Positions 6,857 through 17,450 are shown, counted from the stretch's first letter. The stretch is DNA of 51,843 nt from Lachnospiraceae bacterium (GCA_015056915.1 SVFK01000015.1:1-51843), one strand, 5' to 3'. Notes: generated by a model not told the origin, from the sequence alone. Program-made: numbers and translations.

Positions 6857-9446
6857 AAAAGTAGATAGCAAGCGTATTTGGTATGGCGTATTGCTGGTAG
6901 TGTGCGGCTTTGTGATTATCGGTATTGTATGTGTGCTTATGTGGTTTAAGCTTATGGATATTACTCATACACAGGTTGAAAGTCATGTTGCAGGCTATAG
7001 CCGTATGGCAGCACAAGTGATTGACGGCAGCTTTGATAACGAATTGGCTGTGCTCGGTGACATTGCTGCATCGGTCGATGTGGACAGTGGAAAACTAAGT
7101 GATGTGTTTGAAAATCAGGAAGGTGTATCATACGGCGTTATGCGCATTGATGGAACATCAGCCTATGGCAAAGAAATAAATTTTTCCGACTATGACTGTT
7201 TTTTTCAGACGGTACGAGGCACTCCCGCAGTAAGTGTACACAAGGATACAGTTCTTTTTACTGTACCTGTGTACAGTGGCTCAAATGTTAAATATGTGCT
7301 ATATAAGCTATATTCAAGCGATGTTCTTGAAAAAAAGATAAATCTTATATGCTACAGTGGATTAGGAGAATGTTTACTGATAGATGCTGACGGAAATGTA
7401 ATTCTGCGTTCGGAAAACTCAACAGCAGATATAGGAAGGATAAACACTGAAAATAATGCAGCTGCGATTGAAGCTATTCGAAAAACTATGAATACAAATG
7501 TTTCGGCGGCGTCATACGACGGTGATGAAAAAAATGTAATATTTGCCGCGGAAACGAGTTATTCGGGTTTATACATAATAGGTTTTGTGCCGTCTAATGC
7601 TCCGGCAGGCGAAATATCTATCATAGTACCCCTCGTGCTCTGGACTTTCGCTCTTTTGTGGGTATTGATAGTTATAATCATAATTTACCTTATGGGTGCA
7701 GAACGCAAGGCGCAGTTGAGTGAAGAAATGCGTCAGGCAAAAATTATGGCGGAGGAAGCAAACCGTGCCAAAAGCGATTTTCTTGCAAATATGTCACACG
7801 AAATAAGAACTCCAATAAATGCAGTAATTGGTATGAATGAGATGATACTGCGTGAAAGCTCTGAGGATGACATAAAGGAATATGCAAGAATCGTAAATAA
7901 TGCCAGTCACAATCTGCTTTCGATAATCAATGATGTACTTGATTTCTCAAAAATAGAGTCGGGAAAGATGGAAATATGCGAGCACGACTATAAGCTTAGC
8001 GATGTTTTACAGTATGCTATGAATATGGTTCGGATGAAGGCTACGGAAAAAAAGCTCGCCTTTTTGACAGAAATAAGCGAAGACCTTCCTGACTGCCTTT
8101 ACGGCGATGATGTCAGACTTAGGCAGGTAATACTGAATTTGTTGAGCAATGCCGTAAAATACACTCAAGAGGGGACTGTCAGGCTTAAGGTAGATGGGAT
8201 TGTTAATGATACGGGAGACTGCGTTCAGCTTATTATTTCTGTTTTTGATACAGGTATAGGTATCCGTAAAGAGGACCTTGCAAATATGTTTCAGAATTTC
8301 AGCCGTTTTGATTTGGCGTCTAATCGTAATATTGAAGGTACGGGCTTGGGGCTCGCAATTACCCATAGGCTTATTTCTCTTATGAAGGGCAGTATAAATG
8401 TTGAAAGCGAATACGGCAAGGGTTCGTGCTTTAAGCTTACTCTTATGCAGAAAATAACAGGAACGGAAGTGATTGCGAAAAAGCTCGACACAGATAGTAA
8501 CAGGTCTGAGGATATCGAGATATATACACCTTCATTTACTGCTCCTGAAGCGAGTATACTCGCGGTTGACGATAATCAAATAAATCTGCTTGTTGTTGAA
8601 AATTTGATTAAATACACAAAAGTAAAAGTGACTGTATGTATGAGCGGTAAAGAAGCACTTGAGCTTCTGCGGGTAAATAAATACGACATAGTACTGCTTG
8701 ACCATATGATGCCTCAGATGGACGGGATAGAAACTATGAAGGAAATAAAAGCAATGCCCGAAAACGCGAGCAAGAATGCTGCTGTTATAGCACTTACAGC
8801 CAATGCTGTTTCAGGTGTGAGGGAAATGTATCTTGCGGAGGGCTTTGATGATTATATCAGCAAGCCTATTGACGGCAAAGCGCTTGAAAAGACGCTTATC
8901 AGATACCTGCCGAAAGAAAAGGTTATTTATTCTCAGGCGATGAAAACTGAACGGTATAGCAGCGCACTCGCCGAAGCAGTAACGACTGATAAAACAGCGA
9001 AACTTGATAATTCGGACAAAGGCAGAGGATGTGAAATGATAAATACCGACATATTGTCTGTCGATAATATCGACAGAGTTATAAACAAGATAAAAATACA
9101 GCTACCCGAGATAGATATCAACAAAGGATTGACGGTAAGTGCAGGCGACAAGGCGTTCTATATACAAATCTTTAGCTGTTTTGTAAATCTGCCGATAAGA
9201 GAGGAGCTTAACAACTTTCTTGCTGCTGATGACTGTGAAAACTATCGTATCCGTATCCACGGCTTCAAGAACAACGCTTATAATATAGGAGCTGTAGAGT
9301 TGGGCGACCTTTCCGCAAGAATGCAGGATTTGAGTAATAATAGTCTTACCGAAGAGATACATTTGGCACAGGAGATGCTTTTTGAACAGTATAACAGGAT
9401 ATGTGATGTTTTTGGTAAAATAATATCGGAGGTGAATGGTTTATGA
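6849..9446 (+). CDS. Hybrid sensor histidine kinase with receiver and Hpt domains
   Basis: 865 residues. TM1 lies at about 12-33, an extracytoplasmic sensor region of about 220 residues follows, and TM2 is at about 257-282. A coiled linker leads to HisKA with the H-box [14 protein letters not shown] (phospho-accepting His317). The HATPase region has the N-box [17 protein letters not shown] and GTGLGLAI. A receiver domain starts [15 protein letters not shown], with acceptor Asp618 in [11 protein letters not shown] and SKPID. A C-terminal Hpt domain carries His804 in [13 protein letters not shown]. This is a complete phosphorelay chain in one protein. The gene overlaps the second BMP gene by eight bases and the HD-GYP gene by four, so all four are translationally linked. 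The extracellular region may read the BMP proteins, and the Hpt can pass phosphate to the receiver of the next protein. Confidence 0.93.
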   Translation: MNKKVDSKRIWYGVLLVVCGFVIIGIVCVLMWFKLMDITHTQVESHVAGYSRMAAQVIDGSFDNELAVLGDIAASVDVDSGKLSDVFENQEGVSYGVMRIDGTSAYGKEINFSDYDCFFQTVRGTPAVSVHKDTVLFTVPVYSGSNVKYVLYKLYSSDVLEKKINLICYSGLGECLLIDADGNVILRSENSTADIGRINTENNAAAIEAIRKTMNTNVSAASYDGDEKNVIFAAETSYSGLYIIGFVPSNAPAGEISIIVPLVLWTFALLWVLIVIIIIYLMGAERKAQLSEEMRQAKIMAEEANRAKSDFLANMSHEIRTPINAVIGMNEMILRESSEDDIKEYARIVNNASHNLLSIINDVLDFSKIESGKMEICEHDYKLSDVLQYAMNMVRMKATEKKLAFLTEISEDLPDCLYGDDVRLRQVILNLLSNAVKYTQEGTVRLKVDGIVNDTGDCVQLIISVFDTGIGIRKEDLANMFQNFSRFDLASNRNIEGTGLGLAITHRLISLMKGSINVESEYGKGSCFKLTLMQKITGTEVIAKKLDTDSNRSEDIEIYTPSFTAPEASILAVDDNQINLLVVENLIKYTKVKVTVCMSGKEALELLRVNKYDIVLLDHMMPQMDGIETMKEIKAMPENASKNAAVIALTANAVSGVREMYLAEGFDDYISKPIDGKALEKTLIRYLPKEKVIYSQAMKTERYSSALAEAVTTDKTAKLDNSDKGRGCEMINTDILSVDNIDRVINKIKIQLPEIDINKGLTVSAGDKAFYIQIFSCFVNLPIREELNNFLAADDCENYRIRIHGFKNNAYNIGAVELGDLSARMQDLSNNSLTEEIHLAQEMLFEQYNRICDVFGKIISEVNGL

Positions 9447-11479
9447 TAGCATATTATATTATAACAACAGTGCTTGCTATAGTTAATCTGTTTGCCGTTA
9501 TTTTTGTTGTTAACAATAAAAAGATAGACTACTATTTTATACTGCTTATGCTTATCATGGCAGTGTCGAATGCAGGTTATCTTGCGCTCGGCCTATCTCA
9601 GAATGTGCAGGAGGCTGTACTTGCAAATAAGATTGCATATATCGGAGGCTGCTTTACTTCGCCGATTATGATATTTCTGATATGTTCTATGTGTAAATAT
9701 AATTTCGGTAGGTCATTCAGAATAGGCGTTTATGCTTACTGTTTGGTTGTTTATGTAATGATACTTACAATAGGCTACAACGACTTTTACTATACAGAAT
9801 ATCACACGGAAACATTATGGGATTCAACTATACTTGTAAATGAATATGGAATAGGACATTCTATGTTCTATCTGATTCTTTATGGTGCGATTGCCATTCA
9901 GATAGCTATGCTTATACATTCTATTGTAAAGAAGCGTTCTGTATCACGAAAGAATCTTTATCTACTGTTCGGTTTGGAGGTTATGAATGTAAGCGCATTC
10001 TTTGTTGGCAGACTTATCAATGCGGATTTTGAGGTTATGCCTGCATTGTATGCGTTTAACGGCTGGATTTTACTGATAGTCCACCACAGGATAAGGATTT
10101 ACAATGTCGAGGAGAGCGTGGCGGAGGCTTTGCAAAAAAAACATGCGAACGGATATATAACGTTTGATGATGACCTTAACTATGTAGGATGCAATAAAAT
10201 GGCAGAGAGCATATTTCCTCAGCTTGCAAGATGCTATATCGACTACCCCATTAAGGATATCCCCGAGCTTGAAAAAGTGCTTGAAACTTTTTCTAAAGAA
10301 GATAAGGAATTTATTACTACCTTTACCCTTGATGAACGACATTTTGAGTGTCGATTTAACAGAAGATTTTATAACAATAGGGTATACGGCTATATGCTGG
10401 AGCTTATTGAGGATACCACCAAATGGAAGCGTATCAATTATTTATCTGATAACAATACCGAACTTGAACACATGGTAAGAATGCAGAATAAAGAACTGAT
10501 AAAAAAACAGGAAATGATAGAAGAAATGTTCGTGCAGACTGTAACTGCGCTGAGTGAAGCCGTGGACGCAAAGGATCGCTATACAAGCGGTCACTCAAAA
10601 CGAGTTGCAGAGTATGCTTGTATGCTGGCAAAGCGTATGGGTATGTCTGAGGAGGAGCAGGAGGAAATATACCGTGCAGGTCTGCTCCACGACATAGGAA
10701 AGATACGCATACCTGCTGAGATAATCAATAAAGCGGGCAAGCTTACAGATGAAGAATACAATATAATTAAAATACATCCTGTAACAAGCTACAACATTCT
10801 TCGTGGAATAGCAGGAAATAGTCTCATTGCAATAGCAGCAAAATATCACCACGAAAGATATGACGGAAGAGGATACCCTAATGGTCTGTCGGGTGATACG
10901 ATACCTTTGGTAGCAAGAATTCTTTCTGTTGCCGATACATACGATGCTATGACAAGTAACAGAAGCTACCGTAAGGCTCTGCCCCAGGATGTTGTAAGAT
11001 TTGAAATAGAAAAAGGTAAGGGAACTCAGTTTGATCCCGATATTGCAGAAATTATGCTTCAGATGATCGATGAGGATAAGGAATATGATTTGCGTCAAGG
11101 CGAGGAAGTAACAAGAAAAATTTTAACTGTTGATGACGAGCCTATGAATAATATGATACTTTCCCATATTATGAAAGACGAACCTATGTATGAGATGAAA
11201 TCAGCAGTCAGCGGCGAAGCAGCACTGGAAATTCTCAAGAATGAAATGTTTGACCTTATTATGTTGGATGTAAATATGCCCGGAATGAGTGGCTTGGAAA
11301 CATTGCAGCGCATAAGAAAAATGTATAATATTCCTGTTGTTTTGATGACGGTGGATAAAAAAATGAAAACATCATCCGAATTTGCTGCACTCGGCTGTGA
11401 TGACTTCATAACCAAGCCTTTCCTGCCTCTGCTTATCAAGGAGGTCGTGCATAATATGACGGAAAGAAATGGAATCTAA
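9443..11479 (+). CDS. 7TM / PAS-like / HD-GYP / receiver protein (putative c-di-GMP phosphodiesterase)
   Basis: 678 residues. Residues 1-220 form seven or eight membrane spans resembling the 7TM N-terminal region of some histidine kinases. A PAS-like segment (about 230-345) and a coiled coil (about 345-375) follow. The HD-GYP domain has HSKRVAEYA, the metal-site pair His416-Asp417 in LLHDIGKI, and [11 protein letters not shown] (469-479), so it carries the full HD and GYP signatures of c-di-GMP phosphodiesterases. A C-terminal receiver runs from about 556, with acceptor Asp609 in [10 protein letters not shown] and a KPF motif. The receiver is C-terminal to HD-GYP, the reverse of RpfG. ATG 9443 overlaps the kinase stop (ATGA). 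It is the likely output protein of the operon. Confidence 0.92.
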   Translation: MIAYYIITTVLAIVNLFAVIFVVNNKKIDYYFILLMLIMAVSNAGYLALGLSQNVQEAVLANKIAYIGGCFTSPIMIFLICSMCKYNFGRSFRIGVYAYCLVVYVMILTIGYNDFYYTEYHTETLWDSTILVNEYGIGHSMFYLILYGAIAIQIAMLIHSIVKKRSVSRKNLYLLFGLEVMNVSAFFVGRLINADFEVMPALYAFNGWILLIVHHRIRIYNVEESVAEALQKKHANGYITFDDDLNYVGCNKMAESIFPQLARCYIDYPIKDIPELEKVLETFSKEDKEFITTFTLDERHFECRFNRRFYNNRVYGYMLELIEDTTKWKRINYLSDNNTELEHMVRMQNKELIKKQEMIEEMFVQTVTALSEAVDAKDRYTSGHSKRVAEYACMLAKRMGMSEEEQEEIYRAGLLHDIGKIRIPAEIINKAGKLTDEEYNIIKIHPVTSYNILRGIAGNSLIAIAAKYHHERYDGRGYPNGLSGDTIPLVARILSVADTYDAMTSNRSYRKALPQDVVRFEIEKGKGTQFDPDIAEIMLQMIDEDKEYDLRQGEEVTRKILTVDDEPMNNMILSHIMKDEPMYEMKSAVSGEAALEILKNEMFDLIMLDVNMPGMSGLETLQRIRKMYNIPVVLMTVDKKMKTSSEFAALGCDDFITKPFLPLLIKEVVHNMTERNGI

Positions 11480-11540
11480 ATACACTGAAACTTACAATTA
11501 GAAGGTATTTTGCAGACCGGAATTATAACAAATGAAAAAA

Positions 11541-11590
11541 GACCTCTTAACGCTGATATTCGTATCAGAAGTTAAGAGGTTTTTGTTTTA
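11541..11590 (+). terminator. Strong Rho-independent terminator closing the signalling operon
   Basis: Arms at 11542-11551 and 11571-11580 (ACCTCTTAAC with GTTAAGAGGT) enclose a second CTGATA/TATCAG stem. TTTTTGTTTT follows. Confidence 0.88.
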
Positions 11591-11795
11591 TAAAGTATCG
11601 GATTGTGACTGCTTTAGATGCGTATCCTTTTCGCTTTTAATACGGATAATCGTATACAATAAATGAGAGTAAACAGACTGAGGATAGAGAATATAAAACA
11701 TTAGAAAGAAAATGGTGCATCGTTCAATTGCGGTATTACCGGTACTGTGGTATAGTAGATATGCTTGAAAAAGCTGAAAATTATGGGAGATGTAT
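11591..11795 (+). promoter_or_regulatory. Intergenic region with a promoter for the next small gene
   Basis: No gene is seen in the 316 bases between the HD-GYP stop and the next gene apart from the terminator. TTGCGG at 11728-11733 and TATAGT at 11751-11756 with a 17-base spacer make a good promoter about 40 bases before the next start. GGTATTACC in the spacer is a small palindrome. Confidence 0.5.
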
Positions 11796-12032
11796 ATGGG
11801 AAAAACAAGAGATGAGTTGATAGCAGAAGGTTATTGTGATAGTCGAGGTGTAGTTGTAGGGGCAACTGCTGTTTCGTTGCCGAATTTTGATTCTAAATTT
11901 AGAGTTGTTTTATTATTAATTAAAGGCAATTATTTGAGTATTTATAAGACGGATATGAAAGGCAATATTTCCGAGAGAGTTGCAATTGTTGAAATAGCAA
12001 AGGCGGAAAATTCCCGTCTCAAAAATTATTAA
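11796..12032 (+). CDS. Hypothetical small protein, possibly truncated
   Basis: 78 residues beginning MGKTRDELIAEGYCDSRGVV, then a beta-rich stretch (FRVVLLLIKGNYLSIYKTD). ATG 11796 is chosen over 11790 because GGGAG at 11785-11789 is six bases away. No signal peptide or membrane segment. The fold looks like half of a PH-like or beta-barrel domain, and the abrupt end in ENSRLKNY suggests a lost C-terminus, but I do not recognise the family firmly. It has its own promoter, and the next gene starts 90 bases on without a clear terminator. Confidence 0.6.
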   Translation: MGKTRDELIAEGYCDSRGVVVGATAVSLPNFDSKFRVVLLLIKGNYLSIYKTDMKGNISERVAIVEIAKAENSRLKNY

Positions 12033-12121
12033 AAAAAGTTTTCGCAGAAGAGCGTAGCAAATAAATCGGGGGTTGTACGGATATTAATGAAATCTGCTGG
12101 ATAACAGAAAACTGTGAGCGT

Positions 12122-12802
12122 ATGGAAAAGACAAACTCGGAAAAAACAGAAATAATTTCTGAGCTAAAAAAGTGGAACAAGCATGCAAAGATAAACAAAG
12201 GAAAAATGATGAAGAAATTACTGATTGGACTTGGAATAGGTATTATTTCGGCATTTGCCATGATTGGAATCGGAAATGTCACTGCAACCAATATGATACC
12301 GGAATATCTGGCACCGATAAGGGTATTAAGTGGCGGAATGATGATTCTTGCGCTTATAATTCCGGCTATGATACTTTTTGCGGTGGGAATTCCCTATAAA
12401 GATGAAAAGGGGAAAATCAATAAAGGTGTGCTTGCGATTGTTCTGGGATTTGAGATGATTTATCTTGTGATAGGCATATGGGCGGGGAACAAAAGTGTTG
12501 GGGTAATTACAGATATGATAAATGGTCCGACTGAAAAAACAGTCTATTATGCATTGATAAAAGAAGACAGAGACTGGGGATACCGAAGAGGATATTCGAC
12601 GGAGTATTACTTGGAGGCTGTTTCAAAAGAGAGAGATACAAAAGAAAAACTAAGACTTAGGGTAATCTCAGAAGATTTAGAAGAAGTGAAAAATGTTTTG
12701 GCTAGGGCAAAGTGGGATTACGATATCAGAGCGAAATACAAATTGCGTTATTTTGAGAATATAGATATAGTATTTGAGATTGAGGCAATTCCACTGGAAT
12801 AG
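12122..12802 (+). CDS. Hypothetical membrane protein with a C-terminal soluble domain
   Basis: 226 residues. A charged N-terminus (about 1-28, with ELKKWNKHAKINKGK) is followed by three membrane segments at about 32-50, 67-92 and 100-122, then a soluble mixed alpha/beta domain of about 100 residues with many charged residues. No catalytic motif is visible. The ribosome binding site of ATG 12122 is weak (GTGAG), so an internal start such as ATG 12209 (MKKLLIG) cannot be excluded. It ends 35 bases before the sugar ABC ATPase and may be cotranscribed with it, but nothing in the sequence shows a functional link. Confidence 0.65.
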   Translation: MEKTNSEKTEIISELKKWNKHAKINKGKMMKKLLIGLGIGIISAFAMIGIGNVTATNMIPEYLAPIRVLSGGMMILALIIPAMILFAVGIPYKDEKGKINKGVLAIVLGFEMIYLVIGIWAGNKSVGVITDMINGPTEKTVYYALIKEDRDWGYRRGYSTEYYLEAVSKERDTKEKLRLRVISEDLEEVKNVLARAKWDYDIRAKYKLRYFENIDIVFEIEAIPLE

Positions 12803-12836
12803 AGGAGTATATATTTTTACAAAGGAAAGAGAGCAT

Positions 12837-13946
12837 ATGAAAGTAATTTTACAGAATCTAACCAAAAAATTTCCTAATCGTAACAAGCGTATTCGAGAAG
12901 ACGTGGTTGCGGTTAACAATTTTAATTTGGAGATCCCGGATGGGAAGCTCATTGGACTGCTGGGTCCCTCAGGATGTGGAAAAAGTACGGCACTTAATTT
13001 GCTGTGCGGTTTGGTAAAGCCTACAGAAGGTAAAATCTTTTTTGATGATGATGATGTGACCAATCTGCCGGCCGAAAACAGAGGTGTAGGAATGGTGTTC
13101 CAAAATTATGCCCTTTACCCCCACCTGACAGTAAAGCAGAATATTACATTTCCCTTGGAGAATTTGAAGGGAAAGGAAAAGCTTTCGAAGGAACAAATGC
13201 AGCAAAAGGCATACGAGGTTGCTAAGCTGGTACAGATTGATGAATTGATGGAGCGTAAGCCAAGTGAGCTTTCCGGCGGTCAGCAGCAACGTGTTGCCAT
13301 TGCCAGAGCGTTGGTGAAGATGCCGCGGATATTGCTTATGGATGAGCCACTCTCCAATCTGGATGCAAGACTCAGATTGCAGACGAGAGAGGAGATTAGA
13401 CGAATCCAGAAGGAAACAGGGATTACTACCGTATTCGTAACGCATGATCAGGAAGAAGCTATGAGTATTTCTGACATGATTGTGGTTATGAAGGAGGGAG
13501 TGATTCATCAAATCGGTAAGCCTCAGGAGGTCTATGACAATCCTATCAATCTCTTCGTGGCAAAATTTCTGGGGACTCCACCGATTAATGTATTTGCCGG
13601 CAGGGTAAAGGAACAGCGGCTGTATATTGGAGATGAGGCGATTCTTACCGTAAAGGACGTGCCGGATCAGGAGGTGTATGTAGGTATTCGACCGGAAGGC
13701 TTTCTTTTGAAGAAAGACGGACCGCTTAGTTGTGCATTAGAAGAGGTGGAAGTAATGGGAAGGGATATCACGGTGGTATCGACCCATAATGCCTGCCACA
13801 ATGAGGCGCATACAATCCGTTCTATTATCAGTGCAGAGAATATAAAGGATATTAGCTCTGCCACGGTACAATTTGCGGTTAAGCCGGGCAAGATACATAT
13901 ATTTAATAAAGAAACAGAAGAGAGAATCTATTTTACAATAGATTAA
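12837..13946 (+). CDS. Sugar-type ABC transporter ATP-binding protein (MalK/UgpC-like)
   Basis: 369 residues, the usual length for this family. Walker A GPSGCGKST is at residues 43-51, the signature is ELSGGQQQRVAIARAL, Walker B is ILLMDEPLSNLDARL, and the H-loop is FVTHDQEEA. A C-terminal regulatory (MOI/TOBE-like) region with VGIRPEGF follows, as in carbohydrate importers. A 63-base longer frame exists upstream, but ATG 12837 has AAAGGA/GAGAG sites in front and begins at the conserved MKVILQNLTKKF. The gene opens an import operon with two permeases and a binding protein. These ATPases are sometimes shared by several sugar importers. Substrate unknown. Confidence 0.92.
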   Translation: MKVILQNLTKKFPNRNKRIREDVVAVNNFNLEIPDGKLIGLLGPSGCGKSTALNLLCGLVKPTEGKIFFDDDDVTNLPAENRGVGMVFQNYALYPHLTVKQNITFPLENLKGKEKLSKEQMQQKAYEVAKLVQIDELMERKPSELSGGQQQRVAIARALVKMPRILLMDEPLSNLDARLRLQTREEIRRIQKETGITTVFVTHDQEEAMSISDMIVVMKEGVIHQIGKPQEVYDNPINLFVAKFLGTPPINVFAGRVKEQRLYIGDEAILTVKDVPDQEVYVGIRPEGFLLKKDGPLSCALEEVEVMGRDITVVSTHNACHNEAHTIRSIISAENIKDISSATVQFAVKPGKIHIFNKETEERIYFTID

Positions 13947-13962
13947 GACAGGAGCGGATAAG

Positions 13963-14853
13963 ATGGAAAAACGAAATCCCAAAGCGTGGTTATACCTTTT
14001 GCCGGCAATGCTTTTTCTCGGCGTATTTATGGTATATCCGCTAATTGATGTTTTTATATATTCCTTTGAGGAAGGGTACAATTCTGCCTCTCAGACGTAT
14101 TACGGTGTTGGATTATACAATTACTCCTACGTTTTGCACGACCCATATTTCTTGCAGGCGGTCAAAAACACCATGATTCTTGTGGCGATTACCGTGCCTG
14201 TTTCCACGGGGCTGGCGCTATTGATTTCTGTGGGACTAAGCTCAATTAAGCCCTTGAGAGAGTTATATCAGACGATTTATTTTCTGCCCTATGTGACCAA
14301 TACACTGGCAGTAGGGCTTGTTTTTATGATTCTATTCAAAAAGACACCCTATACGGATGGTCTCGCCAATCTGATTATTAACTGGTTTGGCGGAGAATCC
14401 ATTGACTTTATTGACGGTCCCTACTGGGCCAAGATGTTTGTGTTGTGCTTTTATACCATCTGGGTGGTCCTGCCCTTTAAGATTCTGGTGCTGACCAGTT
14501 CCTTGGCATCTGTAAATCAGAGCTATTATAATGCTGCCAAGGTAGACGGCACCTCAAAATGGCGGATATTTATCAAAATTACGTTACCCATGATTTCACC
14601 GATGCTTTTTTATCTGATCATTACGGGCTTTATCGGTGCCTTCAAGGCATATAGTGATGCAGTGGCTCTGTTTGGAACGGATCTGAATGCGGCAGAGATG
14701 AATACGATAGTAGGTTATGTGTATGATATGCTTTACGGTAACAGTGGTGGCTATCCCTCCTATGCATCGGCAGCTGCAATTATATTGTTTGCCATTGTGT
14801 TGACAATTACCTGTATCAATTTGCTGGTAAGTAAAAAGCATGTTCATTATTGA
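13963..14853 (+). CDS. Sugar-type ABC transporter permease (MalF-like)
   Basis: 296 residues with six membrane spans, the first at about 9-30 after a short basic N-terminus. The EAA-loop motif that docks the ATPase is visible as YYNAAKVDGTSKWRIFIKIT followed by LPMISP. This places it with carbohydrate-uptake-1 permeases. AGGAG eight bases upstream supports ATG 13963, 16 bases after the ATPase gene. It should pair with the following permease to form the heterodimeric channel. Confidence 0.91.
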   Translation: MEKRNPKAWLYLLPAMLFLGVFMVYPLIDVFIYSFEEGYNSASQTYYGVGLYNYSYVLHDPYFLQAVKNTMILVAITVPVSTGLALLISVGLSSIKPLRELYQTIYFLPYVTNTLAVGLVFMILFKKTPYTDGLANLIINWFGGESIDFIDGPYWAKMFVLCFYTIWVVLPFKILVLTSSLASVNQSYYNAAKVDGTSKWRIFIKITLPMISPMLFYLIITGFIGAFKAYSDAVALFGTDLNAAEMNTIVGYVYDMLYGNSGGYPSYASAAAIILFAIVLTITCINLLVSKKHVHY

Positions 14854-14899
14854 TGAAGGCTGTATGCGATGAAAAGCTGAAAAGAAAGGCACGATTAAC

Positions 14900-15775
14900 A
14901 TGGAGAAACGAATTGATTATGACAAAATAGAAAGGACTGCCGGTATTCGTAAAAAGGTGGGACAAACAATCGTCTATGTGTTGTTGACATTATGGGCATT
15001 GGTGGTATTATTCCCTTTTTATTGGATGGTTCTGACATCCGTAAAGAGCTATAGCGCTTATAATGGGGAATATGTTCCTAAATTTTTCACATTATCACCC
15101 ACCCTACAGAATTATGTGGATGCGTTTACTACGGTGCCTCTTGCAAAATATTTTGCCAATACCTTCCTTTTTACAATAGTAACGACTGCAATTATGCTGG
15201 TGGTAATCGTACTTGCGGCATTTGCCTTTGCAAGACTGGATTTTAAAGGGAAGAACATTACCTTTGCGCTATTTCTGGCTTTAATGATGATACCGAATGA
15301 ATTGGTCATTATCACCAACTATGTAACCATTACCAGTCTGGATATGCGCAATACCTTTTGGGGATTGATTCTGCCTTCGGTTACGTCTGTTTTCTATATT
15401 TATCTGTTGAAGGAAAATTTTGCGCAGATACCGGATGAGCTGTACTATGCGGCCAAGGTGGATAATACATCTGACTTGAAATATTTGTTGAAGGTGATGG
15501 TACCTATCTGTAAACCAACGCTGGTTACTATCACCATATTGAAGGTTATTGAGTGTTGGAATTCCTATGTATGGCCCAGACTGATTACTGATGATGAGGC
15601 GTATTATCTGGTATCCAACGGTATACAGGAAATCCGGGAAAACGGATTCGGACGTGAGAATATTCCTGCTATGATGGCAGCAGTAGTGGTGATTTCAGTG
15701 CCGCTTTTAATTTTATTTTTAATCTTCCATAAGAAAATTATGGAGGGTGTGTCACAGGGAGGAACAAAAGGATGA
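14900..15775 (+). CDS. Sugar-type ABC transporter permease (MalG-like)
   Basis: 291 residues. A cytoplasmic N-terminal stretch is followed by six membrane segments. The EAA loop reads ELYYAAKVDNTSDLKYLLKV followed by MVPICKP. The C-terminal end GVSQGGTKG matches the consensus tail of MalG-type permeases, which contacts the ATPase. AAAGAAAGG upstream supports ATG 14900. It overlaps the binding-protein gene by four bases, so stoichiometric translation is likely. Confidence 0.91.
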   Translation: MEKRIDYDKIERTAGIRKKVGQTIVYVLLTLWALVVLFPFYWMVLTSVKSYSAYNGEYVPKFFTLSPTLQNYVDAFTTVPLAKYFANTFLFTIVTTAIMLVVIVLAAFAFARLDFKGKNITFALFLALMMIPNELVIITNYVTITSLDMRNTFWGLILPSVTSVFYIYLLKENFAQIPDELYYAAKVDNTSDLKYLLKVMVPICKPTLVTITILKVIECWNSYVWPRLITDDEAYYLVSNGIQEIRENGFGRENIPAMMAAVVVISVPLLILFLIFHKKIMEGVSQGGTKG

Positions 15776-17385
15776 TGAAGTTACATAAGAAAGCATCACT
15801 GGTGTTGGTGATTGGAATCCTGTCATCGCTGTTGTTTACCGGTTGTCACGGCTCAAGAGGCCTGGACCCTTTTGTTATTCCTGAGGAATTTGATACCTCA
15901 CGACAGTATGAAATTACATTTTGGGCAAAGAATGATACGAATATTACACAGACCAGAATATATGAACAGGCGATTGCGGATTTTGAGCATTTATATCCGA
16001 ACATTACTGTAAATCTGCGATTGTATACGGATTACGGCAAGATTTACAATGATGTAATTACCAATATTGCAACGGGTACGACTCCCAATGTATGTATTAC
16101 CTATCCCGATCATATTGCAACTTATCTCACGGGAACGAATAATGTCATCTCATTGGATGAATTGTTGGTGCATGAAAAATATGGTCTTGGGGGAAGTGAT
16201 GTCAGATTTAATGCACCGGGGAAGGCGGAAGTTATCCCGCAATTTCTTGGTGAATGCGCTTTTGATGATCACTACTACGCAATTCCTTTTATGCGTTCCA
16301 CAGAGGCTTGTTATGTGAATAAGACATATGTAGAAGCCTTAGGCTATACCTTGCCCGAAGTGCTTACATGGGATTTTGTGTGGGAAGTATCGGAAGCTGC
16401 GATGGCGAAGGATGCAGAGGGGAATTTTCTGATTAACGGACAAAAGGTGCTGATTCCTTTTATATATAAGTCTACGGATAATATGATGATTCAGATGCTC
16501 AGGCAGAAAGAGGCTGGCTATTCCACGGAAGCAGGAGAGATACAGCTGTTTAACGATACCACAAAGGAATTGCTGTATACCGTTGCAGAGCATGCTAAAA
16601 GCGGTGCCTTTTCCACTTTTAAAATATCCAGTTATCCGGCTAATTTCCTGAATGCAGGGCAGTGCATTTTTGCAATCGATTCCACGGCAGGTGCCACATG
16701 GATGGGAACCAATGCACCGCTGTCCGATATCAGTGAGGACAAATTTGTGAAATTTGAAACAGCTGTTTATACCATCCCTCAGTTTGATACCGAGAATCCG
16801 CAAATGATTTCCCAGGGACCTTCTGTGTGTGTGTTTAATAAAGAGGACTCCCAAGAGGTTTTGGCATCATGGCTTTTTGCACAGTATCTTTTGACTAATG
16901 AGGTGCAGATTGCTTATGCAGGGACAGAGGGGTATGTGCCGGTGACTTCAAAGGCACAGGACAGCCCGGAGTATCAGGAATATTTATCACGCTGCGGCGA
17001 GGATAATGAGACTCATTATGATGTCAAAATCAAAGCCTCCCAATTATTGTTGGATAATGTGGAGAATACCTTTGTGACACCGGTATTTAACGGTTCGGCT
17101 TCCCTTCGTGATGCTGCAGGACAGTTAATTGAGAATACTACCAAATCCGTGAGGCGAAAAGAAGTGGTTGATGAAAAGTATTTTGAGGATTTGTACAGTG
17201 ATATTACCTCTTTATATCGACTGAATCAGAGAGGTAATGTAAATACATCCATTTCCGGTGAAAAAGCGGAATTGGGAGCAATGCCGATGACATCCCTTGT
17301 GCTGTTGGCTTCCTTGGGAGGGGTATGGATTGTAATTATCATCTATGTGGTTTATGGTGCAATAAAAAAGAAAAATAATCGTTGA
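15772..17385 (+). CDS. Extracellular solute-binding lipoprotein with an added C-terminal membrane anchor
   Basis: 537 residues, longer than a typical 420-450 residue sugar-binding protein. The N-terminal signal ends in the lipobox LFTGC, so Cys25 or so should carry the lipid. The body is a family-1 solute-binding fold (YEITFWAKNDTN, then a DFEHLYPNITVNLRLYTDYG stretch). Unusually, the last 40 residues hold a strong hydrophobic helix (about 505-528) followed by KKKNNR, a normal stop-transfer signal. The protein therefore appears tethered at both ends. ATG 15772 overlaps the MalG-like stop; ATG 15775 is equally possible. It is the last gene of the import operon; a separate promoter follows. Ligand unknown, likely an oligosaccharide. 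Confidence 0.88.
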   Translation: MMKLHKKASLVLVIGILSSLLFTGCHGSRGLDPFVIPEEFDTSRQYEITFWAKNDTNITQTRIYEQAIADFEHLYPNITVNLRLYTDYGKIYNDVITNIATGTTPNVCITYPDHIATYLTGTNNVISLDELLVHEKYGLGGSDVRFNAPGKAEVIPQFLGECAFDDHYYAIPFMRSTEACYVNKTYVEALGYTLPEVLTWDFVWEVSEAAMAKDAEGNFLINGQKVLIPFIYKSTDNMMIQMLRQKEAGYSTEAGEIQLFNDTTKELLYTVAEHAKSGAFSTFKISSYPANFLNAGQCIFAIDSTAGATWMGTNAPLSDISEDKFVKFETAVYTIPQFDTENPQMISQGPSVCVFNKEDSQEVLASWLFAQYLLTNEVQIAYAGTEGYVPVTSKAQDSPEYQEYLSRCGEDNETHYDVKIKASQLLLDNVENTFVTPVFNGSASLRDAAGQLIENTTKSVRRKEVVDEKYFEDLYSDITSLYRLNQRGNVNTSISGEKAELGAMPMTSLVLLASLGGVWIVIIIYVVYGAIKKKNNR

Positions 17386-17409
17386 ATATTTTATTTTTTG
17401 CTGTATAAT
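17382..17409 (+). promoter_or_regulatory. Promoter of the OB-fold-like lipoprotein gene
   Basis: TTGAAT at 17382-17387 overlaps the end of the previous gene, and TATAAT stands at 17404-17409 with a 16-base spacer. The gene starts about 40 bases downstream with a GGAG site. Confidence 0.6.
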
Positions 17410-17450
17410 GTATTTGTATTTTGAAACAAAGATATGCAAAGGAGAAGAAT

